Assembly (NCBI RefSeq): GCF_036192275.1
Contig: NZ_CP108088.1
Coordinates: 1,116,001-1,180,000, forward strand
Reading direction: 5' to 3'
Length of the DNA stretch: 64,000 nt
Source of the DNA: Streptomyces sp. NBC_00250
GTDB lineage: Bacteria; Actinomycetota; Actinomycetes; Streptomycetales; Streptomycetaceae
The position numbers and the translations under genes are program-made. Below the pieces are notes generated by a model that was not told the origin of the DNA, ran no database searches, and saw nothing but the letters and a program-made list of their open reading frames with translations. Shown here piece by piece: positions 25,471 through 34,717 of the stretch. Numbering within the stretch: the stretch's first letter is position 1; each line of letters starts with the position of its first letter.

Positions 25471-25961
25471 CAGTAGTAGTGACGCATGATCTCGTCCGCC
25501 CAGGCGGGCTGGGTGGTCGGGCCCTGGGGGCCGAACTCCGTCATGTACGGCTTGATGTCGAGGACCGGCGTGCCGTCGACCGCGTCCAGGCCCCGCACAT
25601 GAAGGTCGAGCCCTTCCGTGCGGAGCAACCGGCAGCGGGAGACGCCGATGCGGTTGGGGCGGTTCTTGCCGCGCTGGGCGAAGATCCCGACCAGCGGCCA
25701 CTCCGTGTTGCCGCGCGGGTGGCGGGCGCCGGTCTGCACGGCGTCCGGTCGTACGCGGTCGAAGTGGTAGACCACCTCCAGGTGCGAGAAGGCGTCGAGA
25801 CCGGCGAGCGCCTCGGGTCCGAAGGCCTCCGCGTCCAGCCGGATGACCGACACGACGTCGCCCCACTCGTCGTCCCGCACCTCGTCGCGTCCTCCGACGA
25901 CATGGCCCACCGGGTGGGAGACGACTGTCGGCAAGGTGTGCCGGGTGTGCTCCTGTGCCAT
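25470..25961 (-). CDS. trmO: TrmO/TsaA-family tRNA N6-methyltransferase-like protein
   Basis: 163 residues from the ATG at 25961 (GGAGGAAGG upstream). The single TsaA-like beta-barrel is seen in VSVIRLDAEAFGPEALAGLDAFSHLEVVYHFDRV, NTEWPLVGIFAQRGKNRPNRIGVSRCRLL and GLDAVDGTPVLDIKPYM. The NRPNRIG and DGTPVLDIKPY motifs are diagnostic. Members methylate t6A37 of tRNA using SAM, though short actinobacterial forms are less well studied. It is divergent from the FAD monooxygenase gene. Confidence 0.85.
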   Translation of the reverse strand: MAQEHTRHTLPTVVSHPVGHVVGGRDEVRDDEWGDVVSVIRLDAEAFGPEALAGLDAFSHLEVVYHFDRVRPDAVQTGARHPRGNTEWPLVGIFAQRGKNRPNRIGVSRCRLLRTEGLDLHVRGLDAVDGTPVLDIKPYMTEFGPQGPTTQPAWADEIMRHYY

Positions 25962-26287
25962 GGGTTTCTCGTCCTTCCTCCGACCCCGAGGGGTGCCCGA
26001 CCGGCACCGTACCGCTCCTCGAACGGCCGTCGGATGCCGGGCCCGTGACCCGGATCGGGACCCTGGCGCGGATGCGCTCGGCCTGTGGCCCGACAGGGAC
26101 GCCGGGCGTGCCCGTCCGGGTCCGTGCACCGGTCCGGTAGGCCTCGCCGCAACGGCACTACCGACCGGTACGGCATTCGTACGCACGCGCGTACGGCCGC
26201 CCGGGCGCACGGCTCGCCGAACGGGCGGCCCCGGGTGACCATGGAATGCGGGCCCTGCCCGGAAGCCGGCCAGCACTGGAGGAACCC
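25962..26287. other. 326-bp divergent spacer
   Basis: No gene seen. It should hold the promoters of trmO and the FAD monooxygenase. One imperfect dyad, CCGGTCCGGTAG (26129-26140) and CTACCGACCGG (26158-26168), could be an operator. Confidence 0.4.
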
Positions 26288-27943
26288 GTGGCGCACTCCG
26301 GCACCACCACCGACGTACTGATCGTGGGCGCGGGGCCGGTGGGCCTGAGCGCCGCCGCCGACCTGCGCCGCCACGGCGTGCGCTGCCGGCTCGTCGACCG
26401 GCTGCCGGCCCGGCTCCCGTACGCGAAGGCGGTCGGGATCCAGCCGCGCACCCTGGAGGTCTGGGACCGGATGGGTCTGGTCCGTGCCGTCCTGGAGTCC
26501 GCCGTCCCGATGCGCGGCCAACTGACCTATGTCAACGGCAGGGAGGCGGCGCGGCTCGACCTGGAGCTGCCTCCGGAGGTGCCGTACGGCTTCGCCGCGC
26601 TGCCGCAGTACGAGACCGAGCGGCTCCTGGAGGAGTACCTCGCCGGGCTCGGGACGGTCATCGAACGCGGCACCGAGCTGGTCTCGTTCACCCAGGACCC
26701 GGACGGGGTCACCGCGCGGTTGCGCACCGCGTCGGGGGCGGACGAGGAGCTGCGGGTCCGCTATCTGGTCGGTTGCGACGGGGCGCACAGCATCGTCCGC
26801 AAGACGCTCGGCCTGTCGTACGAGGGCGGCGCGTTCCCGGACACGTACATGCTCGGCGACGTCGAGACCGATGCGGACTGGGGCCTGCCCCAGGGGTACG
26901 CGCTCCGCTCCGAGCACCGCGCCGACGACGGTTCCCTCGACGACGTGCTGGTCTGCATCCCGTTGCCGGGAGCGGGCCGCTATCGGATGTCCATGAACGT
27001 CCCGCCCGAACTGGCCGCACCGGTGACGGCGTCGGACGGTGTCGCCCACGGTCTCGACGGCGGAGACGGTCCGGAGCTTCCGCACCTGCAGGCGGTCGTC
27101 GACCGGCTGGCGCCGCGCCCCACCCGGCTCTCCGGTCTCCGCTGGTCCTCGGTCTTCCGCGTCAGCCACCGCATCGTCGACCGCTACGGCGAGGGGCGGG
27201 TGTTCGTCGCGGGCGACGCCGCCCACATCCACCCGCCCACCGGCGCCCAGGGCATGAACACCGGTGTCCAGGACGCCGCCAATCTGGCCTGGAAGCTCGC
27301 CCTCGTGGTGCGGGGCGAGGCCGGGCCCGCGCTGCTCGGCAGCTATGACGCCGAGCGCCGACCGGTGGGTGAGGAGGTCGTGGGCCGTACCGTGCGGCAC
27401 TCCACCCGGGGGTTCGAGGACGACCCGACCGACCGGCGGACGCTGATCCTCCGCGAGGCCCAGCTGCTCGTCGGCTACCGCGACGGTCCGCTCGCCGACG
27501 TGCCGTACGGCCCGGTCGACGCGCCCCAGCCCGGCGACCGGGCCCCTGACTGCGCCGGGCTGACCACGCCGATCGCCGCCTACCCGCTGCGACTGCTCGA
27601 CGTGCTGCGCCGGCGTCCGGGGCATGTGGCCGTGCTGTACGGGGCCGAGGGCGCCGAGCTGGCCGCCGCGGCGGCGGAAGCGAGGGCCTGCTGCGGGCTG
27701 CTCCCCCTCGACGTCCTCGCCGTACTCCCACGGACCGGCGATCCACAGGCTCCCGTTTCCCTTGGCGTTCCGGCGTACCGCGACGCCGCCGGGGAGTTCG
27801 CTCGGCTCTATCTCCCCGACGGCGCCACCGGCTTCGTCGTACGCCCCGACGGGCAGCTCGCCGCCCGGTTCCCGCTCGGCGGGACCGCGGCGGCCCTGTC
27901 CGGCTACCTCAGGGCGCTGCCCGTGCCGCTGGGTCCTGTCTGA
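26288..27943 (+). CDS. FAD-dependent aromatic monooxygenase (class A, PheA/TetX-like)
   Basis: 551 residues from a GTG with GGAGG five bases upstream. The flavin fingerprints are complete: GxGxxG in VLIVGAGPVGLSAAADLRR, the DG motif in LVGCDGAHSIVRKTLGL, and the GD motif in VFVAGDAAHIHPPTGAQGMN followed by NTGVQDAANLAWKLALV. A C-terminal thioredoxin-like domain (about 420-550) ends the protein. It should hydroxylate an aromatic or polyketide using NAD(P)H and O2. There is no biosynthetic neighbour, so the substrate is open. Its stop lies six bases from that of the convergent GH8 gene. Confidence 0.92.
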   Translation: MAHSGTTTDVLIVGAGPVGLSAAADLRRHGVRCRLVDRLPARLPYAKAVGIQPRTLEVWDRMGLVRAVLESAVPMRGQLTYVNGREAARLDLELPPEVPYGFAALPQYETERLLEEYLAGLGTVIERGTELVSFTQDPDGVTARLRTASGADEELRVRYLVGCDGAHSIVRKTLGLSYEGGAFPDTYMLGDVETDADWGLPQGYALRSEHRADDGSLDDVLVCIPLPGAGRYRMSMNVPPELAAPVTASDGVAHGLDGGDGPELPHLQAVVDRLAPRPTRLSGLRWSSVFRVSHRIVDRYGEGRVFVAGDAAHIHPPTGAQGMNTGVQDAANLAWKLALVVRGEAGPALLGSYDAERRPVGEEVVGRTVRHSTRGFEDDPTDRRTLILREAQLLVGYRDGPLADVPYGPVDAPQPGDRAPDCAGLTTPIAAYPLRLLDVLRRRPGHVAVLYGAEGAELAAAAAEARACCGLLPLDVLAVLPRTGDPQAPVSLGVPAYRDAAGEFARLYLPDGATGFVVRPDGQLAARFPLGGTAAALSGYLRALPVPLGPV

Positions 27944-27962
27944 CGGGCCCTACGGGACCCAG
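27929..27962. terminator. hairpin spanning both stops of a convergent pair
   Basis: CTGGGTCC and GGACCCAG (8-bp arms, 18-nt loop) enclose the stop of the monooxygenase (27941-27943) and that of the GH8 gene (27950-27952). It probably ends transcription from both sides. Confidence 0.55.
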
Positions 27963-29596
27963 TGGTTGCCCGAGGCCGTGATCATGACCTGGAGCTGGAT
28001 GCTCGCGGAGAAGTAGCTGCTGGTGTCGATCGGGGTGGCCAGCATCTTGTTCCACAGCGCGTCCAGCCAGGCCTGGCTGCCCGAGTCGGTCATGGCCGCC
28101 ACCGCGAACGGCGCGAAGAAGGCCGCCTCGCTGCCCGCGGAGATCTGGGTGCCGTTGAGCTTGTAGCCGATGGCGATCTTGTTCGGGTCGCCGCCGGTCT
28201 TGGTCTTGATCCAGCTGTTGAGCTTCCGGGCGGCCGCGAGCGAGGTGGCGTCACCGCTGGTCACCGCGTCGTCCGCGATGCGCCAGGGGGTGCGACAGGC
28301 GTTCCACCAGTAGGCGCCGTCGTTGGGGTCCTCCAGGACCTCGCCCGGTGCGGGCTTGGGCGTGGTGTTGGTGTCGACGACGAAGTCGGGGAGGAGTCCG
28401 GTGCCGGAGGCGTAGGTCGACTGGAGGCGGGAGATCTGGGTCTGGTGCGCGGTGCGCACGGCGTCCCAGGTCGTGTCGCCGGAGGCCGTGCGGAAGGCGC
28501 GGAAGTGGTCGACCATCCAGTCCGAGGTACGGGTGATGTAGTAGTACTGGTCGCCGGAGCTGCTCCAGTCTCCGAGCTTCAGGAGCTTGGTGGTCGGGTT
28601 GAGTTCGTCCTTCTTGATCGCGGCGATGTGCTTGAGCGCGAGGTCCTTGTAGTTGTAGGTGCCGGTGCTGCCCCACTGCTTGTCGGCGAGGAGCAGGCCG
28701 TAGGCCACGTCCATGTCGCCGTCGGTGGCGCCGTCACCGCCGTTGACGCTCTTGCAGGCGACGTCCTGTTCGGCGGCGAGCAGGTTCGGGTTGACGGAGG
28801 ACGGGTGGTCGATCTTCCACTTCACGAGGCCGTCGAAGATCTTCTTCGCGTCGGGGTCGGCACCGGCCATGGTCGCGGTGACGACCATGCCGTAACCCTG
28901 CGCCTCGGCGACGTACGGGTGGTCGGCGTCGGGCGAGATGATCTGGTACCAGCCGTTGCCGCAGTTCTGCCGGACGAAGGCCGACTTCCACTTGTTGTAG
29001 TACTCGACGACCTTCTGGTCGATCGTGGCCTGGGAGCCGGAGGGCTTCAGCATGCCGGCGGTGTAGGGCTTGAGGTGGCTGCCGAAGGGGACGGCCGTCC
29101 CGCCGCCGCCCCCGCCGCCGGTGGGCGCGCCGTACACCTCGAACTCCCAGAGGGAGTAGCCGTACGCCGTGCCGCGGCCGGTGCCGTACATGCGGACGTA
29201 GCGGCCGCTGCCGGAGACCGTCAGGTCATCGGTCGCGCCGTCACCGGCGGTGGTGGAGTAGACGTCCGACCAGGTCGACCCGTCGGCCGAGGTCTGTATC
29301 CGGTAGGTCTTCCCGTACGCGTCCTCCCAGTTGAGCTTGATGCGGGAGATCGTGTGGTCGGCCCCGAGGTCGATGCGGATCCACTGCGGGTCGACCCCTT
29401 CGAGGCTCGCCCAGCGAGTGCCCGTGTTTCCGTCCACCGCGAGACCGGGCCCGAAGGCCGAGGTCTCGACGGACGAGGCCGTCACCGTCTTGCCGGTGGA
29501 CACCGGACCGTCGGCGGCCTGTGCCTGTGGCAGCACCGTCAGGGGCAACGCCAGCAGACCTGCGAGCCCGAGAAGCGAGACGCTTCGTCGACGCAT
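27950..29596 (-). CDS. secreted GH8 glycoside hydrolase with N-terminal discoidin/CBM32-like domain
   Basis: 548 residues from the ATG at 29596 (AAAGGGAG five bases upstream). After the signal peptide (RRRSVSLLGLAGLLALPL) comes an F5/8C discoidin domain, about residues 30-160 (TGTRWASLEGVDPQWIRIDLG, GRYVRMYGTGRGTAYGYSLWEFEVYG), a Gly linker, then the GH8 (alpha/alpha)6 barrel. The barrel shows YVAEAQGYGMVV with the catalytic Glu, DGDMDVAYGLLLADKQWG with the acidic substrate/base residues, and DGAYWWNACRTPWRIADD. GH8 with discoidin domains is known from bacterial chitosanase/glucanases, so chitosan or mixed beta-glucan is the likely substrate. A 35-bp palindrome lies 22 bp upstream. Confidence 0.88.
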   Translation of the reverse strand: MRRRSVSLLGLAGLLALPLTVLPQAQAADGPVSTGKTVTASSVETSAFGPGLAVDGNTGTRWASLEGVDPQWIRIDLGADHTISRIKLNWEDAYGKTYRIQTSADGSTWSDVYSTTAGDGATDDLTVSGSGRYVRMYGTGRGTAYGYSLWEFEVYGAPTGGGGGGGTAVPFGSHLKPYTAGMLKPSGSQATIDQKVVEYYNKWKSAFVRQNCGNGWYQIISPDADHPYVAEAQGYGMVVTATMAGADPDAKKIFDGLVKWKIDHPSSVNPNLLAAEQDVACKSVNGGDGATDGDMDVAYGLLLADKQWGSTGTYNYKDLALKHIAAIKKDELNPTTKLLKLGDWSSSGDQYYYITRTSDWMVDHFRAFRTASGDTTWDAVRTAHQTQISRLQSTYASGTGLLPDFVVDTNTTPKPAPGEVLEDPNDGAYWWNACRTPWRIADDAVTSGDATSLAAARKLNSWIKTKTGGDPNKIAIGYKLNGTQISAGSEAAFFAPFAVAAMTDSGSQAWLDALWNKMLATPIDTSSYFSASIQLQVMITASGNHWVP

Positions 29597-29617
29597 GACA
29601 ACTCCCTTTCCCTCCAT

Positions 29618-29652
29618 GGCCAATGGTTAGGAAATATTCCTAACCATTGGCC
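29618..29652. promoter_or_regulatory. 35-bp perfect palindrome, probable operator of the GH8 gene
   Basis: Arms GGCCAATGGTTAGGAA and TTCCTAACCATTGGCC are exact inverted repeats around ATA. It is a conspicuous AT-rich island ending 22 bp before the GH8 ATG. The TTAGGAA-N-TTCCTAA core recalls, from memory, operators of ROK-family repressors in front of Streptomyces chitosanase genes. Confidence 0.75.
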
Positions 29653-29742
29653 GGGAGAGTAGAGAGACCGGCAGTCCCGCGCAAGACCCCGCACGACAAC
29701 CGGGACGCACCCTCCGGTGCGGGCACTGCATTTGACGGTTCG

Positions 29743-30954
29743 TCAGTTCGCGCACAGCGCCGTGTCGACGACCGCGTCCGCGCTGGTGAACCCCTTCGCC
29801 GTGGGCGGCTGGAGGGCGGTGACGGCGATCGTGGCGGCGCGCCCTCGGTCGGTGACTCCGGGGTAGGTGTGATAGCCGGGAATGTTGCCGCCGTGTCCCC
29901 ACATCACACCGCCACAACTGAGCGGCGTACTGATGAGCCCGAGGCCGTAACGGCTGCCGGGCGTGGATCCGGAGCCGTCGTCCGGGATCTCCACGGTGGT
30001 ACGCATCTGGGCGAGCTGCGCGGGCTTCAGGAGCTCGCCGCCGATCAGGGCGGAGAAGAAGCGGTTGAGGTCGCCCGGGGTGGAGACCAGCTGCCCCGCC
30101 GCCCATCCCCACGACGGGTCGATCCTGGTGATGTCGACCAGCGGCGCACCGGGCCCGCTCGCGTGGTAACCGCGAGGGTGCGCCTCCCGGATGCCTTCCT
30201 CGCCCACACCGGGGAAGTAGGTGTGCCGCAGCCCTACGCGATCGACGACCCGCTTCGTGATCTGCTCGGCGATCGGGCGACCGGTGACCTTCTCGACGAG
30301 CAGCCCGGCGACGACGTAGTTGGTGTTGCTGTACGACCAGCGCGCCCCGGGGGCGAACTCGGCCTTGCGCTCCAGGGCCACGTCGAGCAGAGCGCGGGGC
30401 TGGTAGTAGGTGTGCCGCTGTTCGCCGAAGACCCGGTCCATCAGGACGCTCGTGTACTCGGGCAGACCACTGGTGTGCTGCAGCAGCTGGCGGACGGTGA
30501 TGCGCCGGCCGTCGATGCCGTCGCCGCGCAGCAGACCCGGCAGATAGCGCTCGACGGGGGCGTCGAGCGCGACCTTCCCCTCGCCCACCAGCTGCAGGAC
30601 CACCACGGCCGTGAAGGTCTTGGTGTTGCTGCCCACCCGCACCTGCCCGTCGACCGGCACCTTCGCCCCGGTCCCGAGGTCCCCGACTCCGGCGGTGTGG
30701 TTCCGGGTCCGGCCGTCGCGCCCGGTGGTGGCGAGGAGGGCCGCGGGGAAGCCGTCCTCGGTCACCACGCGCTCCAGACCCGCACGGACGGCGTCGCGCG
30801 GCCCGTGCGCCGGGGCGGACGAGGCCGCGGTCGCGGGCACCACTGCGGCGACGGCCAACGCGGCGGCGATCGCGGCCACGGCGCCGGCCCGCCCGCGGCG
30901 CCCGGACGGCCCCGTTCCGTCGGTGGGCCGGCTCTTCCGCGTACGCATGGACAT
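29743..30954 (-). CDS. secreted serine hydrolase (class C beta-lactamase/DD-carboxypeptidase fold)
   Basis: 403 residues from the ATG at 30954 (AGGGGAG upstream). A signal peptide (AGAVAAIAAALAVAAVVPATAA) precedes the penicillin-binding fold: SxxK in VRVGSNTKTFTAVVVLQL, YxN in ARWSYSNTNYVVAGLLVEK, and the HxG triad in MWGHGGNIPGYH. It resembles R61-type D-alanyl-D-alanine carboxypeptidases and EstB-like esterases. It may act on cell-wall peptides or esters outside the membrane. No regulator is nearby. Confidence 0.9.
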   Translation of the reverse strand: MSMRTRKSRPTDGTGPSGRRGRAGAVAAIAAALAVAAVVPATAASSAPAHGPRDAVRAGLERVVTEDGFPAALLATTGRDGRTRNHTAGVGDLGTGAKVPVDGQVRVGSNTKTFTAVVVLQLVGEGKVALDAPVERYLPGLLRGDGIDGRRITVRQLLQHTSGLPEYTSVLMDRVFGEQRHTYYQPRALLDVALERKAEFAPGARWSYSNTNYVVAGLLVEKVTGRPIAEQITKRVVDRVGLRHTYFPGVGEEGIREAHPRGYHASGPGAPLVDITRIDPSWGWAAGQLVSTPGDLNRFFSALIGGELLKPAQLAQMRTTVEIPDDGSGSTPGSRYGLGLISTPLSCGGVMWGHGGNIPGYHTYPGVTDRGRAATIAVTALQPPTAKGFTSADAVVDTALCAN

Positions 30955-31198
30955 GAGTGAACTCCCCTGCTCGACAGGCCGGTCACCTCGCTGCGCCGGC
31001 TCCGCCAAGCCTCGCCGTCCAAGATCAACGGAACCAACCTGCCAGCTCCTGCATCCTCCCTGGGGACAACCCCACGCCCCCGCGGGGGCTGGACGCCGAC
31101 CCCTCCGTTCCGTCCCGGGACCGCCGCCGGTCAGATCGCCCCCGGTGCGGGGGTGCCCGGCAGCCAGGTCCACATCCGACCTGTCGGCACCGAAGTGA

Positions 31199-31228
31199 GG
31201 TGGTGAGGGCTCCGCGCCCCTCACCACC
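31199..31228. terminator. terminator after the AI-2E family gene
   Basis: GGTGGTGAGGG and CCCTCACCACC form a perfect 11-bp stem with an 8-nt loop, 5 bp past the minus-strand stop at 31234. Confidence 0.75.
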
Positions 31229-31233
31229 CCGCA

Positions 31234-32304
31234 TCAGCCCTCCGGCGGCGCCGCCGCACGGGCCTCCCGCAGCGCCGTGTGGACCGACCAGACCACCGAG
31301 ACCAGCGGTACGGCCACCACGGCGCCCACGATGCCGGCGGCGATCGAGCCCGCGATCACCGTGATCGCCACGACCAGCGGATGGAGGCGTACGGCCCAGC
31401 TCATGACGATCGGGTGCAGCAGATGGCCCTCGATCTGGCCGATCACCACGATCAGGCCGACCACGATCCCGGCCACCAGCGGCCCCTGTGAGGCCAGCGC
31501 CACGACGGCGGCGACCGCGAGGGCGATCGGCGAGCCGATCAGGGGCACGAACGCGGCCAGGAACTCCAGGAGGGCCAGCGGAACCGCCAGCGGAACGCCG
31601 AGGAGCCACAGGGCGATCCCGACGAGCACCGCGTTCACGGCCGCCACCAGGACGATCCCGTGGGTGTAGCCGGTGAAGGTCCGCCAGGCCGCGCCCCCGC
31701 CGACGGCCACCCGGTCACGGACCGACGCGGGGAGCTGTTCCTTGAACCAGGCCCACTGCCGGTCGCCCGAGTGGATGAAGAACACCGCGGAGAACAGCGC
31801 GAGGGCCAGGGTCGTCAGCACGGCCACCACATGATGGGCGCCGCTCAGAGCCGTACTGACCAGGGTCGAGCGGTGGCTGGAGAGGAACTGTCCGATCCTG
31901 GCCTGGAGGTCGGACAGCGCCCCCGGCTCCAGCCGGAACGGCGGCCGCTCCAGCCAGTCCTCGATCCGGATGATCCCCGTACGGAACTCGCGCACGAGGG
32001 TCGTCCGCTCCCCCGCCACCGCCTCGCCCACCAGCGCCAGCACGCCGAGGACGAGCGCGATGCTCCCCAGCACGGTGAGGGCGACCGCGAGCGGCCGGGG
32101 CAGCCCGCGGGCGACCACGTCGGCCAGGGGGCGGAGCAGTGCGGTGATCACGAGCCCCAGGAACACGGCCACGCCGATCTCGTGGAAACGCCCGAGCACC
32201 GCGAACAGGCTGTAGACGAGCGCGCCGACGACGAGCAGTCGCCACGCGTAGGCGGCGGCCGTACGAAGGAAGGGGGTGACCGTCGGTGCTGTGCCTGGCT
32301 GCAT
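31234..32304 (-). CDS. AI-2E family (YdiK/PerM-like) membrane transporter
   Basis: 356 residues with about seven hydrophobic segments in the family order: two TMs, LGLVITALLRPLADVVARGLPRPLAV, a soluble middle of about 70 residues (REFRTGIIRIEDWLER...), then LALALFSAVFFIHSGDRQW, TGYTHGIVLVAAVNAVLVGIAL, FLAAFVPLIGSPIAL and GQIEGHLLHPIVMSWAVRLHPL. The last motif is typical. Members are proposed to export AI-2 or exchange ions; here the substrate is unknown. Single gene with its own terminator. Confidence 0.9.
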   Translation of the reverse strand: MQPGTAPTVTPFLRTAAAYAWRLLVVGALVYSLFAVLGRFHEIGVAVFLGLVITALLRPLADVVARGLPRPLAVALTVLGSIALVLGVLALVGEAVAGERTTLVREFRTGIIRIEDWLERPPFRLEPGALSDLQARIGQFLSSHRSTLVSTALSGAHHVVAVLTTLALALFSAVFFIHSGDRQWAWFKEQLPASVRDRVAVGGGAAWRTFTGYTHGIVLVAAVNAVLVGIALWLLGVPLAVPLALLEFLAAFVPLIGSPIALAVAAVVALASQGPLVAGIVVGLIVVIGQIEGHLLHPIVMSWAVRLHPLVVAITVIAGSIAAGIVGAVVAVPLVSVVWSVHTALREARAAAPPEG

Positions 32305-32440
32305 CCCACCGACCTACCACCCACGGCGACCACCTGTCGTGAGGATCACAGGTCCGATGCCGGGAACTCCGCCGATCGGCGGTGCGGCCCTGGAAAGAAT
32401 GGGCGCTCGATCGGAGTCCTCACTCTCGGGGGAATGTGAC

Positions 32441-33133
32441 GTGTCCAGGCTGAACCGATGGTGTGCCGTCCTCGCCGTGACCGCCCCGCTGGCGCTCGCC
32501 GGCTGCAGCAGCCCACCGCCCGCACTGGAGTTCGGGACGGCCGAGCCGTCGGGCCCCCGGCTCGCCGCGCAGCCCGCCGCCAACGGCTCGCTGCCCGTGG
32601 CCCAGTGGCCGAACGCCTGCGAGGTGCTGAGCGACACGGAGATCCACGCGATCCTGCCGCAGGCGACCGACTTCGAGCGCGAGCCGTTGAAGGTCACCAT
32701 CATGAACTTCAACCCGCTGGCCGAGTCCGCTCCCGGTACGACCGGCGACGTGGCCGCCGGCGGCTGCTCGTACAAGTTCGGGCTCCCCTCCGAGTACGAG
32801 AGCAAGCGCAACAGCAGCATCAAGCTGACCTTCACGGCCATCGCCGACCCCGCCCTCGTACGGGAGAGCTACGCCGAGGACATGAAGGACGCGCGCGAGC
32901 AGGCGACCCGGCTCAAGAAGGAGTTCCGCGACCTCGGGGCCGCGCTGGGCGCGGAGGGCTGCTTCCTGCCGGACCTCTCGGAGGGACCGACCTGCTTCCG
33001 GGGGCCGTACAAGTTCGAGGTGGACGGCATGTCCACGGCGGACGGGGTCGGGGAGTACCCGGAGTCGAACAAGAACTGGAGCGACAAGGTCCTCACCCAC
33101 GTCGCCCGGACGGTCAGCGCCCGCATTCCGTAG
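32441..33133 (+). CDS. DUF3558-like lipoprotein
   Basis: 230 residues from the GTG at 32441 (GGGGGA upstream). The signal ends in a lipobox (LALAGC), so the mature protein is membrane-tethered outside the cell. The mature part has NACEVLSDTEIHAILP, CSYKFGLPSE and paired Cys residues (GCFLPDLSEGPTCF), matching the DUF3558 lipoproteins of actinobacteria. Function unknown. It is convergent with the Ser/Thr kinase gene (46-bp gap). Confidence 0.8.
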   Translation: MSRLNRWCAVLAVTAPLALAGCSSPPPALEFGTAEPSGPRLAAQPAANGSLPVAQWPNACEVLSDTEIHAILPQATDFEREPLKVTIMNFNPLAESAPGTTGDVAAGGCSYKFGLPSEYESKRNSSIKLTFTAIADPALVRESYAEDMKDAREQATRLKKEFRDLGAALGAEGCFLPDLSEGPTCFRGPYKFEVDGMSTADGVGEYPESNKNWSDKVLTHVARTVSARIP

Positions 33134-33179
33134 CGCTCCGCGCCTTCCGTGGCCTCCGCCCCGTCCGTGCGTCCGTCCG

Positions 33180-34712
33180 TCAGGAGGCGGGGCGTGGGCA
33201 TCGCGGGAGCACCGGGCGGTCCTTCGTCCGGACCGCCGGCAGCCAGGCCTGCCGGGCGGGCCCGCCCGGCAGGCTGACGCGGAACCAGCGGGTCGACTCC
33301 AGGTCCTCCTCGTCGATGATCGGCTGACCGCGGGGGACCTCGCAGTCGGCGTCGAGGAGGTCGCCGTGCCAGACCCGGGTGGGGACGACGTTCTCGGCGG
33401 TGTACGGCCGCAGGGGGTCGATCGCCAGGCCCAGACTGCACTGGGGGTCCCGGTCGGCGCGATCCTGGCAGCCCCGCTCGGCGTTGAACACCCGGATGCG
33501 GACCGGGGATCCCGCGGAACCTTCCCCCCGCCCGGGCCCTCCGTCCCGTCCCGCGTACGTCCACGTCGCCGCGGCGACCGCCCCGCACACCGTGGCGGCG
33601 AGGAGCGCGGCCCGGGCCCGGCGCCCCTTTCGTACGGTACGGAGCGTCGGCGCGAGCCCTCGTGGCTCGTGGGAGGAGATCCGCCCGCGCAGACTCTCGG
33701 CCGTGTGCGCGGCGCGGTCGGCGTGGGTGGGGGCGAGGCAGTCGGCGGCCAGGGCCCGCCAGAACTCCGGGACCGACTGGTCCATCCGGAGCGGCGCGCG
33801 CCCCTCCGCGTACTCCTGGACGGCGGCTCCCCGCGCCATCGGCGTGGCGCCGGTGAACGGCGGGGCACCGGACGCGAACACCTCGTGGATCACGATGCCC
33901 AGGGCCCAGATGTCGGCGCTCGGCCGGACCTCCACGCCCAGCTCTCCCAGCGGCGCCTTCCACCGCTCGGGCGGGAGGTAGTCCAGGGTGCCCATCGGGG
34001 GCGCGTATCCGTGCGTGCCGGTCAGCTCGGTGGCGAGCCCGAAGTCCGAGAGCCTCACCGCACCGTCCTGGCCGATCAGGACGTTCTCCGGCTTGAGGTC
34101 GGCGTGCACCCAGCCGGCCGCGTGCAGATGGGCCAGGCCCTCGCAGATCCCGGCGATCAGCCGACCGCCCTCGGCCTCGGTCAACCCGGCGCCGGTCGAC
34201 CAGGCCTCGGTCGACTTGACCTCGGTCGACCTGACCTCGGTCGCCTTGGCTTCGGTCGACTTGGCTTCGGTCACGCCGGCCGAAGTCGCCCCGTGGCCGC
34301 TCGCCCCGGCGCCGATCAGGTCCCGCAGAGTGCAGCGGGCGCGCTCCATGACCAGGACGATCGCGCCGTCCAGCGCCGGATGTCCGGGTGAGGTGAGCAC
34401 GAACGAGTCGATCAGTCGGACGAGCCGGGGATGGGCTGCCCCGCGGCCGAGTTCGACCTCGCGCCGGGCCGCTTCGGCCACGCGAGCAGCTTGGCGGGGC
34501 GCGAGTCCCGCGGTCGGCATGACCTTGAGCGCGACCTCGTCCCGCGCCGCGGACCCTTCCCCGTCGGCCGCCGGCCGGCCCGCGTACACGGTCGCCCAGC
34601 CGCCCGACCCGATCGGCTCGGCGACCAGCCAGTTCCCCAACCGGTAGCCCTCGGGCAGGAGTTCCGTGCGTTCACTCCCCCACGACGTGCCCCGGCCCCC
34701 CACCGGCACCAC
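33180..34712 (-). CDS. membrane-anchored Ser/Thr protein kinase with pentapeptide-repeat insert
   Basis: 510 residues. Kinase motifs: glycine loop [12 protein letters not shown], Lys63 in VALKVMP, catalytic loop [13 protein letters not shown] (Asp205), DFG at 223-225 and the APP-to-APE-like region [17 protein letters not shown]. The catalytic loop is HAD, not HRD, so it is a non-RD kinase. Residues 146-179, between the hinge and helix E, are a Thr/Glu/Ala/Lys pentapeptide repeat (STEAK type) encoded by seven 15-bp units. One TM at about 367-386 is followed by a C-terminal extracellular domain of about 120 residues. The FHA-domain gene ends 5 bp upstream and is a likely partner or substrate. 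Confidence 0.92.
   Translation of the reverse strand: MVPVGGRGTSWGSERTELLPEGYRLGNWLVAEPIGSGGWATVYAGRPAADGEGSAARDEVALKVMPTAGLAPRQAARVAEAARREVELGRGAAHPRLVRLIDSFVLTSPGHPALDGAIVLVMERARCTLRDLIGAGASGHGATSAGVTEAKSTEAKATEVRSTEVKSTEAWSTGAGLTEAEGGRLIAGICEGLAHLHAAGWVHADLKPENVLIGQDGAVRLSDFGLATELTGTHGYAPPMGTLDYLPPERWKAPLGELGVEVRPSADIWALGIVIHEVFASGAPPFTGATPMARGAAVQEYAEGRAPLRMDQSVPEFWRALAADCLAPTHADRAAHTAESLRGRISSHEPRGLAPTLRTVRKGRRARAALLAATVCGAVAAATWTYAGRDGGPGRGEGSAGSPVRIRVFNAERGCQDRADRDPQCSLGLAIDPLRPYTAENVVPTRVWHGDLLDADCEVPRGQPIIDEEDLESTRWFRVSLPGGPARQAWLPAVRTKDRPVLPRCPRPAS
34176..34280. repeat. 15-bp coding tandem repeat inside the kinase gene
   Basis: Units with core CTCGGTCGAC begin every 15 bp at 34176, 34191, 34206, 34221, 34236, 34251 and 34266. 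They encode the Ser/Thr-Glu-Ala/Val-Lys/Arg pentapeptides of kinase residues 146-179. The unit is a multiple of three, so copy-number change keeps the frame. Confidence 0.9.
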
Positions 34713-34717
34713 CGCCC

